A stretch of DNA of 64,000 bases from Aerophototrophica crusticola (GTDB taxonomy: Bacteria; Pseudomonadota; Alphaproteobacteria; Azospirillales; Azospirillaceae): assembly GCA_001939945.1 (NCBI GenBank), contig MOEB01000001.1:79595-143594 (forward strand). Reading direction: 5' to 3'. A model generated the notes under the pieces. It made no database searches. It was not told the origin of the DNA and saw nothing but the letters and a program-made list of their open reading frames with translations. Positions 37,526 through 45,449 of this stretch are shown in pieces. Every line of letters begins with the position of its first letter. Position 1 is the first letter of the stretch. A program made the position numbers and the translations under genes.

Positions 37526-38197
37526 ATGTCGCCGCCCGCCAACGACCTCCTGGTCCTGGCCCTGCCCAAGGGCCGCATCCTGGACGAGGTGCGCCCGTTG
37601 CTGCGGCATGTGGGCATCGAGCCGGAGCCGGACTTCGACAATCCCAAGTCCCGCGCGCTGCGCTTCGCCACGAATCGGCCCGACGTGCAGATCATCCGGG
37701 TGCGCAGCTTCGACGTGGCCACCTTCGTCGCCTTCGGCGCGGCCCAGCTTGGCGTCTGCGGCAACGACGTGCTGATGGAATTCGACTACCCCGAGATCTA
37801 CACGCCGCTGGACCTGGGCATCGGCAAGTGCCGCATCGCCGTGGCCGAGCCGGTGGCCCTGGTGGGGGAGGACGACCCCAGCCGCTGGTCCCATGTCCGC
37901 GTCGCCACCAAATACCCGGAGATCACCCGCCGCCACTTCGCCGCCCGCGGCGTGCAGGCGGAATGCATCAAGCTGAACGGCGCCATGGAGCTTGCGCCCA
38001 GCCTGGGCCTCTGCCGCCGCATCGTTGACCTGGTCTCCACCGGGTCCACCTTGAAGGCCAACGGGCTGGTGGAGATCGAGCACATCGCCGACATCAGCAG
38101 CCGGCTCGTCGTCAACCGGGCGGCCTTCAAGACCCGCCATGAAGAGATCCAGGGCTGGATCGACCGATTCCAGGAGGCAGCATCCCATGCCGCTTAG
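37526..38197 (+). CDS. hisG: ATP phosphoribosyltransferase, short form
   Basis: A 223-residue enzyme catalysing the first step of histidine synthesis. It shows [14 protein letters not shown], the [12 protein letters not shown] region, and the PRPP motif in [14 protein letters not shown]. The length and absence of the C-terminal regulatory domain make it HisG-S, which needs the HisS-like partner HisZ for activity; hisZ is not in the window. The ATG at 37526 precedes the conserved part. Its last 11 nt overlap hisD. Confidence 0.95.
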   Translation: MSPPANDLLVLALPKGRILDEVRPLLRHVGIEPEPDFDNPKSRALRFATNRPDVQIIRVRSFDVATFVAFGAAQLGVCGNDVLMEFDYPEIYTPLDLGIGKCRIAVAEPVALVGEDDPSRWSHVRVATKYPEITRRHFAARGVQAECIKLNGAMELAPSLGLCRRIVDLVSTGSTLKANGLVEIEHIADISSRLVVNRAAFKTRHEEIQGWIDRFQEAASHAA

Positions 38198-39485
38198 GCT
38201 CTCCACCGCCGACCCCCGCTTCGAGGACGGCTTCCGGGGCCTGCTCCATGCCAAGCGGGAGACGGCCGAGGATCTGAACGCCGCCGTGGCCGACATCCTG
38301 GCAGACGTCCGCGCCCGCGGCGACGCGGCGGTGCTGGACTACACCAAGCGCTGGGACCGGCTGGACCTCACCGCCGATACCCTGCGCGTCACGGCCGCGG
38401 AGGTGGATGCCGCCGTGTCCGCCTGCGACCCGGCCACGCTGGACGCGCTGCACCTGGCCGCCGCCCGGATCGAGGATTTCCACCGCCGGCAGGTGCCGGA
38501 CCGGCAGGACTATGTGGATGCGGCCGGCGTGCGCCTGGGCGCCCGTTGGACGCCCGTTGGCGCCGTGGGCATCTATGTGCCCGGCGGCACGGCGGCCTAT
38601 CCCAGCTCCGTGCTGATGAACGCCATCCCCGCCAAGGTGGCGGGGGTGCCGCGCATCGCCATGGTGGTGCCCAGCCCCGACGGGGTGCTGAACCCCCTGG
38701 TCCTGGCCGCCGCCCGCGCGTCGGGCGTGACGGAAATCTATCGCATCGGCGGGGCCCAGGCCGTGGGCGCGCTCGCCTATGGCACGGAGACCATCGCCCC
38801 CGTGGACAAGATCACCGGGCCCGGCAATGCCTATGTGGCCGCAGCCAAGCGGCAAGTCTTCGGCACCGTCGGCATCGACATGATCGCCGGCCCGTCGGAA
38901 ATCCTCGTGGTGGCCGATGGGCAGAACGACCCGGCCTGGATCGCCGCCGACCTGCTGTCCCAGGCGGAACACGACACCTCGGCCCAATCAATCCTGATCA
39001 CCGACGACGCCGCCTTTGCCGATGCCGTGGCCCGGGCGGTGGAGCTGCACTTGCAGACCTTGCCGCGGACGGAGATCGCGGGGCAGAGCTGGGCCGAGCA
39101 TGGCGCCATCATCCTGGTGGACAGCCTGTCCCAGGCCGTGCCCCTGGTGGATCGGCTGGCGCCGGAGCACCTGGAACTTGCCGTGGCCGACCCGGACGCC
39201 CTGGCGGCGGAAATCCGCAATGCCGGCGCCATCTTCCTGGGCCGCTACACGCCGGAAGCCATCGGCGACTATGTGGCCGGGCCGAACCATGTCCTTCCCA
39301 CGGCCCGGTCCGCCCGTTTCTCCAGCGGCCTCAACGTGCTGGACTTCATGAAGCGCACCACCCTGGTGGGCTGCACGCCCGATTCCCTGCGCGCCATCGG
39401 CCCGGCGGCGGTGACGCTGGCAGAGGCGGAGGGGCTCGGGGCGCACGCCTTGTCCGTGGCGATCCGGTTGGGGCAGGGGACGTGA
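38187..39485 (+). CDS. hisD: Histidinol dehydrogenase
   Basis: A 432-residue enzyme for the last two oxidations of histidine synthesis. Its signature is the long stretch around [14 protein letters not shown], with DLLSQAEHD (zinc ligands), [12 protein letters not shown], and [16 protein letters not shown] lies 9 nt before the ATG at 38187. It overlaps hisG, so the two are coupled. Confidence 0.96.
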   Translation: MPLRLSTADPRFEDGFRGLLHAKRETAEDLNAAVADILADVRARGDAAVLDYTKRWDRLDLTADTLRVTAAEVDAAVSACDPATLDALHLAAARIEDFHRRQVPDRQDYVDAAGVRLGARWTPVGAVGIYVPGGTAAYPSSVLMNAIPAKVAGVPRIAMVVPSPDGVLNPLVLAAARASGVTEIYRIGGAQAVGALAYGTETIAPVDKITGPGNAYVAAAKRQVFGTVGIDMIAGPSEILVVADGQNDPAWIAADLLSQAEHDTSAQSILITDDAAFADAVARAVELHLQTLPRTEIAGQSWAEHGAIILVDSLSQAVPLVDRLAPEHLELAVADPDALAAEIRNAGAIFLGRYTPEAIGDYVAGPNHVLPTARSARFSSGLNVLDFMKRTTLVGCTPDSLRAIGPAAVTLAEAEGLGAHALSVAIRLGQGT

Positions 39486-39558
39486 CGTACCTGAGGGCGG
39501 GCACCCCCACTGATACGGCTTGCCATACCCCCCCGGGGTTGGGGATCATGCGCCTGCC

Positions 39559-40041
39559 ATGACCCACCAGCCGCACCACCGCGTCACCCACGTCCAGCTC
39601 GTCGAGAAGCATGTCGTCCGCCGCAACCCGGAGGTCGAGCATGAACGGGCCGTGGCCCTGTTCGACCTGCTGGAGGAGAACCGGTTCCGCCTGGCGGAGC
39701 TTCCGGACCAGGGCCCGTTCCGCCTGTACCTGTCCATCGAGGACAACCGGCTGGTGTTCGACGTGCGGGGGGAGGATGACGGGGAGGTGGCCAAGGTGGT
39801 GCTGCCCATCAGCCCGTTCCGCACCATCGTCCGGGACTATTTCCTGATCTGCGACAGCTACTACAAGGCCATCAAGACGGCGGCCCCCAGCCAGATCGAG
39901 GCCATCGACATGGGCCGCCGCGGCCTGCACAACGAGGGGTCGGAACTGCTGCGGGAACGGCTGTCGGGCAAGATCGACCTGGATTTGCAGACGGCGCGGC
40001 GGCTTTTCACCCTGATCTGCGTCCTGCACATCCGGGGCTAG
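39559..40041 (+). CDS. UPF0262-family protein
   Basis: A 160-residue protein with the UPF0262 pattern: VQLVEKHVVRRNPEVEHERA, FDLLEENRF, PFRTIVRDYFLICDSYYKAI and DMGRRGLHNEGSELLRERL. It is found after hisD in many alphaproteobacteria; function unknown. The ATG at 39559 starts the conserved region. Confidence 0.93.
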   Translation: MTHQPHHRVTHVQLVEKHVVRRNPEVEHERAVALFDLLEENRFRLAELPDQGPFRLYLSIEDNRLVFDVRGEDDGEVAKVVLPISPFRTIVRDYFLICDSYYKAIKTAAPSQIEAIDMGRRGLHNEGSELLRERLSGKIDLDLQTARRLFTLICVLHIRG

Positions 40042-40049
40042 GCAAGGCG

Positions 40050-40487
40050 ATGGCCGAAATCCACCCCACCCGGATTTCCAGCGTCCTGTTCGCCTGCACC
40101 CACAACGCTATCCGCTCCCCCATGGCCGAGGGCTTGCTGAAGAAGCTGCAAGGCACCCGGCTGTACGTCGATTCGGCCGGGGTGCGGGAAGGGGACCAGG
40201 ACCCGTTCGTCACCGCCGTGATGGCGGAGCTGGGCGTGGACATGTCCCGCCACCGCTGCAAGACCTTCGACCAGCTGGAGGACACCAGCTTCGACCTTGT
40301 CATCTCTCTCTCGCCGGAGGCGCAGCACCGGGCGGTGGAGATGACCCGCACCATGGCCTGCGACGTGGAGTTCTGGCACACCTTCGACCCCTCCATCATC
40401 GAGGGCACGCGGGAGACGCGGCTGGACGCCTACCGTCAGGTGCGCGACGCCCTGATGCGCCGGCTGAAGGAGCGGTTCCCGGCGTAG
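40050..40487 (+). CDS. Low-molecular-weight phosphatase / ArsC-like protein
   Basis: A 145-residue protein with the phosphate loop CTHNAIRS (C-x5-R-S) near residue 16, the SAG motif at DSAGVREG and a C-terminal Asp region (TFDPSI). These belong to the LMW protein-tyrosine phosphatase fold, which includes thioredoxin-type arsenate reductases. With no ars genes nearby and a position after UPF0262, a housekeeping phosphatase is more likely than arsenate reduction. It starts 8 nt after the upstream stop. Confidence 0.88.
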   Translation: MAEIHPTRISSVLFACTHNAIRSPMAEGLLKKLQGTRLYVDSAGVREGDQDPFVTAVMAELGVDMSRHRCKTFDQLEDTSFDLVISLSPEAQHRAVEMTRTMACDVEFWHTFDPSIIEGTRETRLDAYRQVRDALMRRLKERFPA

Positions 40488-40582
40488 CGCGTGTTTACCT
40501 TCATTGTAAGAACGTTCCGGCGGCGACTGCCGCAGAGTCTGCCCTGGTCCCCGAGCCGGGGGCGCCTGGGGAACACAAAATG

Positions 40583-40618
40583 CTAGGCCTGTTTCCAGTC
40601 TGCTGGAAACAGGCCTAG
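40583..40618. terminator. Bidirectional terminator between convergent genes
   Basis: Perfect 16-bp stem (40583-40598 with 40603-40618) with a TCTG loop. On the minus strand it is followed by CATTTTG. The stop codon of the kinase gene (40615-40617) lies inside the stem. Confidence 0.85.
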
Positions 40619-43434
40619 GGCGCGGCGGCCATCACGTCGGCGGGGATGCGCACCCGGACGGCGGTGCCCTGGCTCGGTTGGCTTTCCACCTCGATGCTGC
40701 CGCGCAGGCGCTGGGTCACCTGGTTGAAGGCCACATGCAGGCCCAGCCCCATGTTCCCGGCCGCCCGCCGGGTGGTGAAGAACGGGTCGAAGACCTTGGG
40801 CAGGATATCGGCGGGGATGCCGGCCCCGTCGTCGGCCACGGTGATCTCCACCCCGCCGTCGGGAAGGGCGTCGGCGGTCACCCGGGCGGTGCCGGCCTTG
40901 CCCGGCGGATAGGCATGGTCCGCCACGTTGGCCAGCAGGTTGGTCACCACCTGGGCCAGGGCGCCGGGGAAGGTGTCCATCTGGATGGGTGGCGCGCCGT
41001 CGAATTCCACCCGCACCCCCGCCTGCACCAGCCGCGGCCGCACCAGCCCCAGCAGCTCCTTCAGATAGTCGCCCAGGTCGAAGATGCGGCGGTCATCGTT
41101 GCTGCGGTCGACCGCCACCTCCTTGAAGCTGCGCACCATGTCCGCGGCGCGCACCACGTTCCGCTGGGCCAGCCCCGCCAGCTCCACCCCGGTCTGCAGG
41201 TGCTCCGCCAGGCTGGTGCGGGTCAGCACGCCACCGTTCAGGGTCTCCTGCATCTGCCTCATGCTGTCGTGCAGCAGCGAGACGGCCGACAGGGTGACGC
41301 CCAAGGGCGTGTTCACCTCATGCGCCACGCCGGCGACCAACTGGCCCAGGGCGGCCATCTTCTCCTGCTGCACCAGCCGGCCCAGGGCGTCGCGCAGGTC
41401 GGTGACGGCCCGGTCCAGTTGCCGGTAGGCTTCCGCGTTGGCCAGGGCGATGGCCCCATAGGCGCAGAGCGTGCGGAACACCTGCAACTCGCGCGGGCCA
41501 TAGGCGGATTCCCGGTCGGACTGCACCGACAACACGCCCAGCACCCGCTCCCCCACCACCAGGGGCCGGTAGAGGGCGGTGCGCATGGGCCGGGTGCCGG
41601 GGATGGTCAGGCGCGGCTCGTCCTCCCTGAAATCCTTGTGGATCTCCCGGTTCTCCCGCACCGCCTGGGCCGCCAGCGTGTCGGATGTCAGCAGGTCATG
41701 ACGGGGCGGCAGCCGCCGCCCGTCCTCCATGCGGAAGCGGACATCCAGCTTCCCGCCCTCCTTGTCCAGCAGGCCGATGAACAGGCTGGGGGCGTGCAGC
41801 AGGTCGCCGATGTGGCGGTACAGGGCCTGGAACACCGACTCGCTGTCCAGGGTGGCCGTGATCTCCTGGCCGATGCGGCCCAGCAGTTCCAGCGTGGTGT
41901 TGGCGTGGTCCAGGGCGGCGGCGCGGGCGGCCTCGGCGCTGGCCAGCAGGCGGTGGTGCTCCGCGTCGGCCCGCGCCCGCTCCGTGTCGAAGCGCACCTG
42001 CATGGCCTGCACGCGGTTGCGGCCCTGGCGCTCATACAGGTTGCCCAGGGCGTCGCGGGCCCGCCGCTCATAAGCGAGGGCCTTGCGGAGGTCGCCTGCC
42101 AGCTCTTGGTCGTGGGACAGCTCGGCGAACAGGTCGGGCGGCAGCTGGTATCCCGCCATCTCCTCCCCGATCGCCACGGCCCGCTCCAACAGGCCGGCGG
42201 CGGCGCGGACGTCGCCTTGGGCGCGGTGGATGCCGGCCAGCACCTGCAGCACCCGGATCTGGTGGAACCGGTCGCCCCGGTCCGCGAACAGGGAGAGCGC
42301 CCGCTCCGCCGCCGCCTTGGCCTCGTCCAGCCGGTCCAGCGCCAGCAGGGCCGCGGCCATGCCGCGCATGGCCGAGTGCTCCGTGTCCGGGTGGCCCAGC
42401 CGGACGGCCCCGGTGCAGGCCTTCTCATACCAGGGCAGGGCCGTGCCCGCGTCGCCCATGGCAAGGCAGAGGTCGCCATAGGCGATGCAGGTGATGACAT
42501 AGCGGCGCACGCCCTGCACCTTGGCCAGGTATGTCAGCGCCTCCTCGAACAGGTGCCGGGCGCGGGCATGGTGCCCCAGGCTGGTGGTCGTCTCCGCCAT
42601 GGAGGAAAGCGCGGTGCCCAGGGCCTCCGGCCAGCCGGTCGGCTCCGCCAGGGCGAAGGCCTTCTCCTTCCACTCCAGGGCCGTGGGCAGGTCGTTGAGG
42701 TTGGCGTAAGCGGCACCCGTCGTGGCGGCCAAGGTGATGCTCAGCCAGCGGCAGCCGGCCACCACGGCGTTGTCGAAGGCCTCCTGCCAATGGGTGATGC
42801 AGCCGGTGAAGTCGCTGCGCTGGAAGGCGATGCCACCCAGGAAACAGGCCACGTGGGCCCGCACCGCCGGATGTTCCAGGGTGTTGGCCTCCCGCAGCGG
42901 CGCGGTCCACCGGACCTCCGCCTGTTCCAGGGTGCCATAGCTCTCAAGCCGTCCCAGCCAGGCATCGGCAATGGCCGCCCGCACCGGGTCGTCACCGCGA
43001 CGGTAGAGCTGTCGGGCTTCCTCCAGCCGCCGGGTGGCGGCGGGCATGTCCCCGCGCAGCAAGGCGATGTCGGAACTGCAGAAACAGGAATCACCCTCGC
43101 CTACCGGGTCGGCCAGGGCGGCGAACCCGGCCCGGGCGGCGGCGACCAGCCCCTCGGCGGCGCCAAGGTCGACATGCAGGCGGGCCACGCATTCCGCCCG
43201 GGTCAGGGAAGCGCGGGCGCGGGCCAGGGCAAGGGTGTCTTCGGACAGGGGGGCCATGTCCAGCAGCCGCTCCACCTCCCCCAGCAGGGACAGGCAGCGC
43301 TGGGTATCCCGCTGGCGCAGGTACCAGGCCAGGTGCAGCAGGTCGGACAGCCGTCCGGCGGTGTCACCGTCCTGGCGCCCGCACCGTCCTTCCAGCTCGG
43401 CAACCCTGGCAGGCAATCCGAAAAGGTCGACCAT
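40615..43434 (-). CDS. TPR-GAF sensor histidine kinase
   Basis: A 939-residue soluble kinase. Residues 1-500 are helical TPR-like repeats (for example LFEEALTYLAKVQG, ALPWYEKACTGAVRLG, AKAAAERALSLFADRG). A coiled linker follows, then a GAF domain (about 560-690, FIGLLDKEGGKLDVRF to YRPLVVGERVLGVLSVQ). HisKA has its His near 705 in LVAGVAHEVNTPLG; the HATPase has NLLANVADHAYP, DDGAGIP and GNMGLGLHV. No membrane segment and no receiver. The ATG at 43434 is preferred; the open frame runs 45 codons further up. It lies 131 nt downstream of the borosin-like gene on the same strand, past a hairpin; no response regulator is adjacent. Confidence 0.9.
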   Translation of the reverse strand: MVDLFGLPARVAELEGRCGRQDGDTAGRLSDLLHLAWYLRQRDTQRCLSLLGEVERLLDMAPLSEDTLALARARASLTRAECVARLHVDLGAAEGLVAAARAGFAALADPVGEGDSCFCSSDIALLRGDMPAATRRLEEARQLYRRGDDPVRAAIADAWLGRLESYGTLEQAEVRWTAPLREANTLEHPAVRAHVACFLGGIAFQRSDFTGCITHWQEAFDNAVVAGCRWLSITLAATTGAAYANLNDLPTALEWKEKAFALAEPTGWPEALGTALSSMAETTTSLGHHARARHLFEEALTYLAKVQGVRRYVITCIAYGDLCLAMGDAGTALPWYEKACTGAVRLGHPDTEHSAMRGMAAALLALDRLDEAKAAAERALSLFADRGDRFHQIRVLQVLAGIHRAQGDVRAAAGLLERAVAIGEEMAGYQLPPDLFAELSHDQELAGDLRKALAYERRARDALGNLYERQGRNRVQAMQVRFDTERARADAEHHRLLASAEAARAAALDHANTTLELLGRIGQEITATLDSESVFQALYRHIGDLLHAPSLFIGLLDKEGGKLDVRFRMEDGRRLPPRHDLLTSDTLAAQAVRENREIHKDFREDEPRLTIPGTRPMRTALYRPLVVGERVLGVLSVQSDRESAYGPRELQVFRTLCAYGAIALANAEAYRQLDRAVTDLRDALGRLVQQEKMAALGQLVAGVAHEVNTPLGVTLSAVSLLHDSMRQMQETLNGGVLTRTSLAEHLQTGVELAGLAQRNVVRAADMVRSFKEVAVDRSNDDRRIFDLGDYLKELLGLVRPRLVQAGVRVEFDGAPPIQMDTFPGALAQVVTNLLANVADHAYPPGKAGTARVTADALPDGGVEITVADDGAGIPADILPKVFDPFFTTRRAAGNMGLGLHVAFNQVTQRLRGSIEVESQPSQGTAVRVRIPADVMAAAP

Positions 43435-43529
43435 GAGATCCCGCACGTGGCCCCCGCCACCTCTACCACGTTCGAGTACGGGCGCGCGATAATCTTGACG
43501 ACGGCACGCGCCGTCCCGTTGCCAGCGCG

Positions 43530-43555
43530 CCCCGGGCCCGTCACCGGGCCCGGGG
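43530..43555 (-). terminator. Hairpin after the borosin-like gene
   Basis: Perfect 10-bp stem CCCCGGGCCC/GGGCCCGGGG with a 6-nt loop, 10 nt beyond the stop of the gene at 43566. No U tract. Confidence 0.55.
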
Positions 43556-43565
43556 GTGGCTGCCG

Positions 43566-45245
43566 TCACTCCTTCGTGTCCGGCTCCGTGGAAGACAGCT
43601 CCGCGGCGTCCTGCTCGGCAGAGGACAGCTCCGCTGACGACAACTCCGCTGACGACAACTCCGCAGAGGAAAGCTCCGACGTGGACAGTTCTGCGGTGGA
43701 CAGCTCCGCCGCGTCCTGTTCGGCACTGGACAGTTCCGCGGCATCCTGCTCCGTGCTCGACAGCTCCGCGGCGTCCTGTTCGACGCTGGACAGCTCCGAG
43801 GAGGAGAGTTCCGAAGTCGACAGCTCCGCCGCGTCCTGTTCGGCGCTCGACAGCTCAGCAGCATCCTGCTCGGCACTGGACAGCTCCGCCGCGTCCTGTT
43901 CAGCGCTGGACAGCTCCGAGGAGGAGAGTTCCGATGTCGACAGCTCCACCGTGGTCACGCTGCTGGACAGTTCCGCGGCATCCTGCTCCGGCCCGGACAG
44001 CTCCGCCGCGTCCTGTTCGTTGGACGACAGCTCCGCCGCGTCCTGCTCGCTCGACGACAGCTCGGCGGCATCCTGCTCGGTGGAGGACAGTTCGGCGGCG
44101 TCCTGCTCCCTCGGCCCTTCGGCCTTAGTCACCTGGGCGGACACGGCGTGCAGGGCACTGGATGTGCGGCCCACCAAGGCCTTGCGCTCCGCCTCGGTCA
44201 GGCCGGGGTACAGCAGGGTGAAGGCGGCCGGATCGCCGCGGAACGCGGTCTCCAACGCCGGGCTGCCGGCCATCTGGGCCAGCACCCGGTACAGGGCCTT
44301 GGACACGCCGCGGTTCCGCATCGTGGGCTTCTGGCTGTCCAGCTTGGCGATGGCCTCCAGCTCGAAGGTGCCATATTCGTCGCCGCGCCGCGGGGCCGGG
44401 GTGCCGCCCTTCAACAGGGCGGACAGGCCCAGCTTCTCCGCCATGGCCGGGTCGATGGCCAGCGTCTCCTTGGGCGGGATATATAAGCTGCAGGCATAAT
44501 GGATGCCCGCCAGCACCTTCGGGTCCCGATAGGCGCCCAGGGGGCGGCGGGTCACCTGCGGGTCGGTGCCGGGGAAGGTGGCGCCGACGTAATGCACGCA
44601 GGGATGGTCGGGGCCGTACGTCTCGATCAGCCGCTCGAACAGCACCGCGCGCTTGGAGTTCTTGAAGCCGCCATAGGAGAAATAGGCGTCACCGACGGAG
44701 CCCACCTGGAGCAGCACCACATGGCCGGACGTGACCAGCGGCCGGTCACGCAGCAGGTAGTCCGTCGCCTCCAGGATCTGGCAGCCCTGGAAGCTGGGAT
44801 CGATGCGCAGGTCGGCAAACAGGCAGTCGGTGGAGGAGATGCCCGGCAGCATGGCCGTGGCATGGCCCTCCTTGCGGGCGATGGTCAGGGCACGGCGGGC
44901 CGGGTTCACGAAATAGCCGGGGTGCCCGTAGAAGACGGCGACCACCGTCTTGCCCTGGCGCACGGCGCGCAGGATCACCTCGGCCATCTGCACATAGGTC
45001 ACGCTGCGGCGCTTGTCCTCCCCGTACAGCACGGACAGGTTGGTGGCGTTGGGGTTCAGGTCACGGATGTAGGCGGCGGTGATGCCGTCCGGCACGCTGT
45101 AGAACACCGCGTCCGCATCCCGGATGTGGCCGATGGCTTCCTGCGTCAGGTGTGACACGGCCCGGATACCGGTGCCGACGACCGTTAGGCTGCCCAACCG
45201 GGTCCCGGCAGCGACCGGGCGCACGGACTCGATGGAATTCGGCAT
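43566..45245 (-). CDS. Fused borosin-type alpha-N-methyltransferase and precursor with repeated core
   Basis: A 559-residue protein. Residues 17-270 are a tetrapyrrole-methylase-fold SAM enzyme of the borosin subfamily: LTVVGTGIRAVSHLT, SVPDGITAAYIRDLNPN, RRSVTYVQMAEVIL, FYGHPGYFV, MLPGISSTDCLFADLRIDP and the EATDYLL segment. Arg80 and Tyr84 keep the R-x3-Y spacing of the catalytic pair in the fungal OphMA family, and Tyr106 precedes GHPG as there. Residues 313-370 are helical (LYRVLAQMAGSP, FRGDPAAFTLLYPGLTEAER) and resemble a borosin precursor binding domain. Residues 380-552 hold twelve EQDAAELS units plus shorter ELSS(A/S) units. Borosin enzymes methylate backbone amides of a peptide carried in cis or by a partner; here the cis arrangement is implied. 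Substrate residues, cleavage and product are unknown. GGGGGGAAGG precedes the ATG. Confidence 0.85.
   Translation of the reverse strand: MPNSIESVRPVAAGTRLGSLTVVGTGIRAVSHLTQEAIGHIRDADAVFYSVPDGITAAYIRDLNPNATNLSVLYGEDKRRSVTYVQMAEVILRAVRQGKTVVAVFYGHPGYFVNPARRALTIARKEGHATAMLPGISSTDCLFADLRIDPSFQGCQILEATDYLLRDRPLVTSGHVVLLQVGSVGDAYFSYGGFKNSKRAVLFERLIETYGPDHPCVHYVGATFPGTDPQVTRRPLGAYRDPKVLAGIHYACSLYIPPKETLAIDPAMAEKLGLSALLKGGTPAPRRGDEYGTFELEAIAKLDSQKPTMRNRGVSKALYRVLAQMAGSPALETAFRGDPAAFTLLYPGLTEAERKALVGRTSSALHAVSAQVTKAEGPREQDAAELSSTEQDAAELSSSEQDAAELSSNEQDAAELSGPEQDAAELSSSVTTVELSTSELSSSELSSAEQDAAELSSAEQDAAELSSAEQDAAELSTSELSSSELSSVEQDAAELSSTEQDAAELSSAEQDAAELSTAELSTSELSSAELSSAELSSAELSSAEQDAAELSSTEPDTKE
43590..44108 (-). 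repeat. In-frame tandem repeat encoding the EQDAAELSSx tail
   Basis: About 519 bp coding residues 380-552 of the fused protein. Twelve EQDAAELS units occur, mostly at a 10-residue (30-bp) period, with blocks of 5-residue ELS(S/T)x units between units 5-6, 8-9 and 11-12. Codons vary among units (for example GAC/GAT-free QDAA codings with alternate Ala and Ser codons), so the units are not fresh identical copies. The period is five residues throughout. Confidence 0.92.
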
Positions 45246-45333
45246 GTGCCTTCCCCCCTACGTTGCAGATCTCCCACGCGTATGGCCTGTGCGGCCCTAC
45301 GATGGTGATCTTAACCACTTTAGGGGTAGTTGT

Positions 45334-45351
45334 CCTATCCCTTGGGATAGG
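45334..45351. promoter_or_regulatory. Inverted repeat in the borosin-gene promoter region
   Basis: CCTATCCC and GGGATAGG, an 8-bp perfect inverted repeat with a 2-nt centre, about 90 nt upstream of the start at 45245 in a 204-nt gap. A dimeric repressor or activator site is plausible; no regulator is assigned. Confidence 0.4.
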
Positions 45352-45449
45352 GCGGCAGGAAATTTTCATGCGGGTCCGCAAGGCCGGCGTATCGCACGGC
45401 CAGCCTCGTTGGACTTCACGATCCTAATTTGCCGGAAAAGGGGAAAGGC

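Noticed and set aside
43590-44108. CRISPR-like regular repeats
   Set aside because: The repeats are in frame with the coding sequence, run at 15- and 30-bp periods, and there are no distinct spacers. They encode the EQDAAELSSx tail.
40678-44499. A 1273-codon open frame on the plus strand
   Set aside because: It is antisense to the kinase and the borosin-like gene, both of which have clear domain motifs. High-GC third-position bias keeps the opposite frame free of stops; the translation has no recognisable domains.
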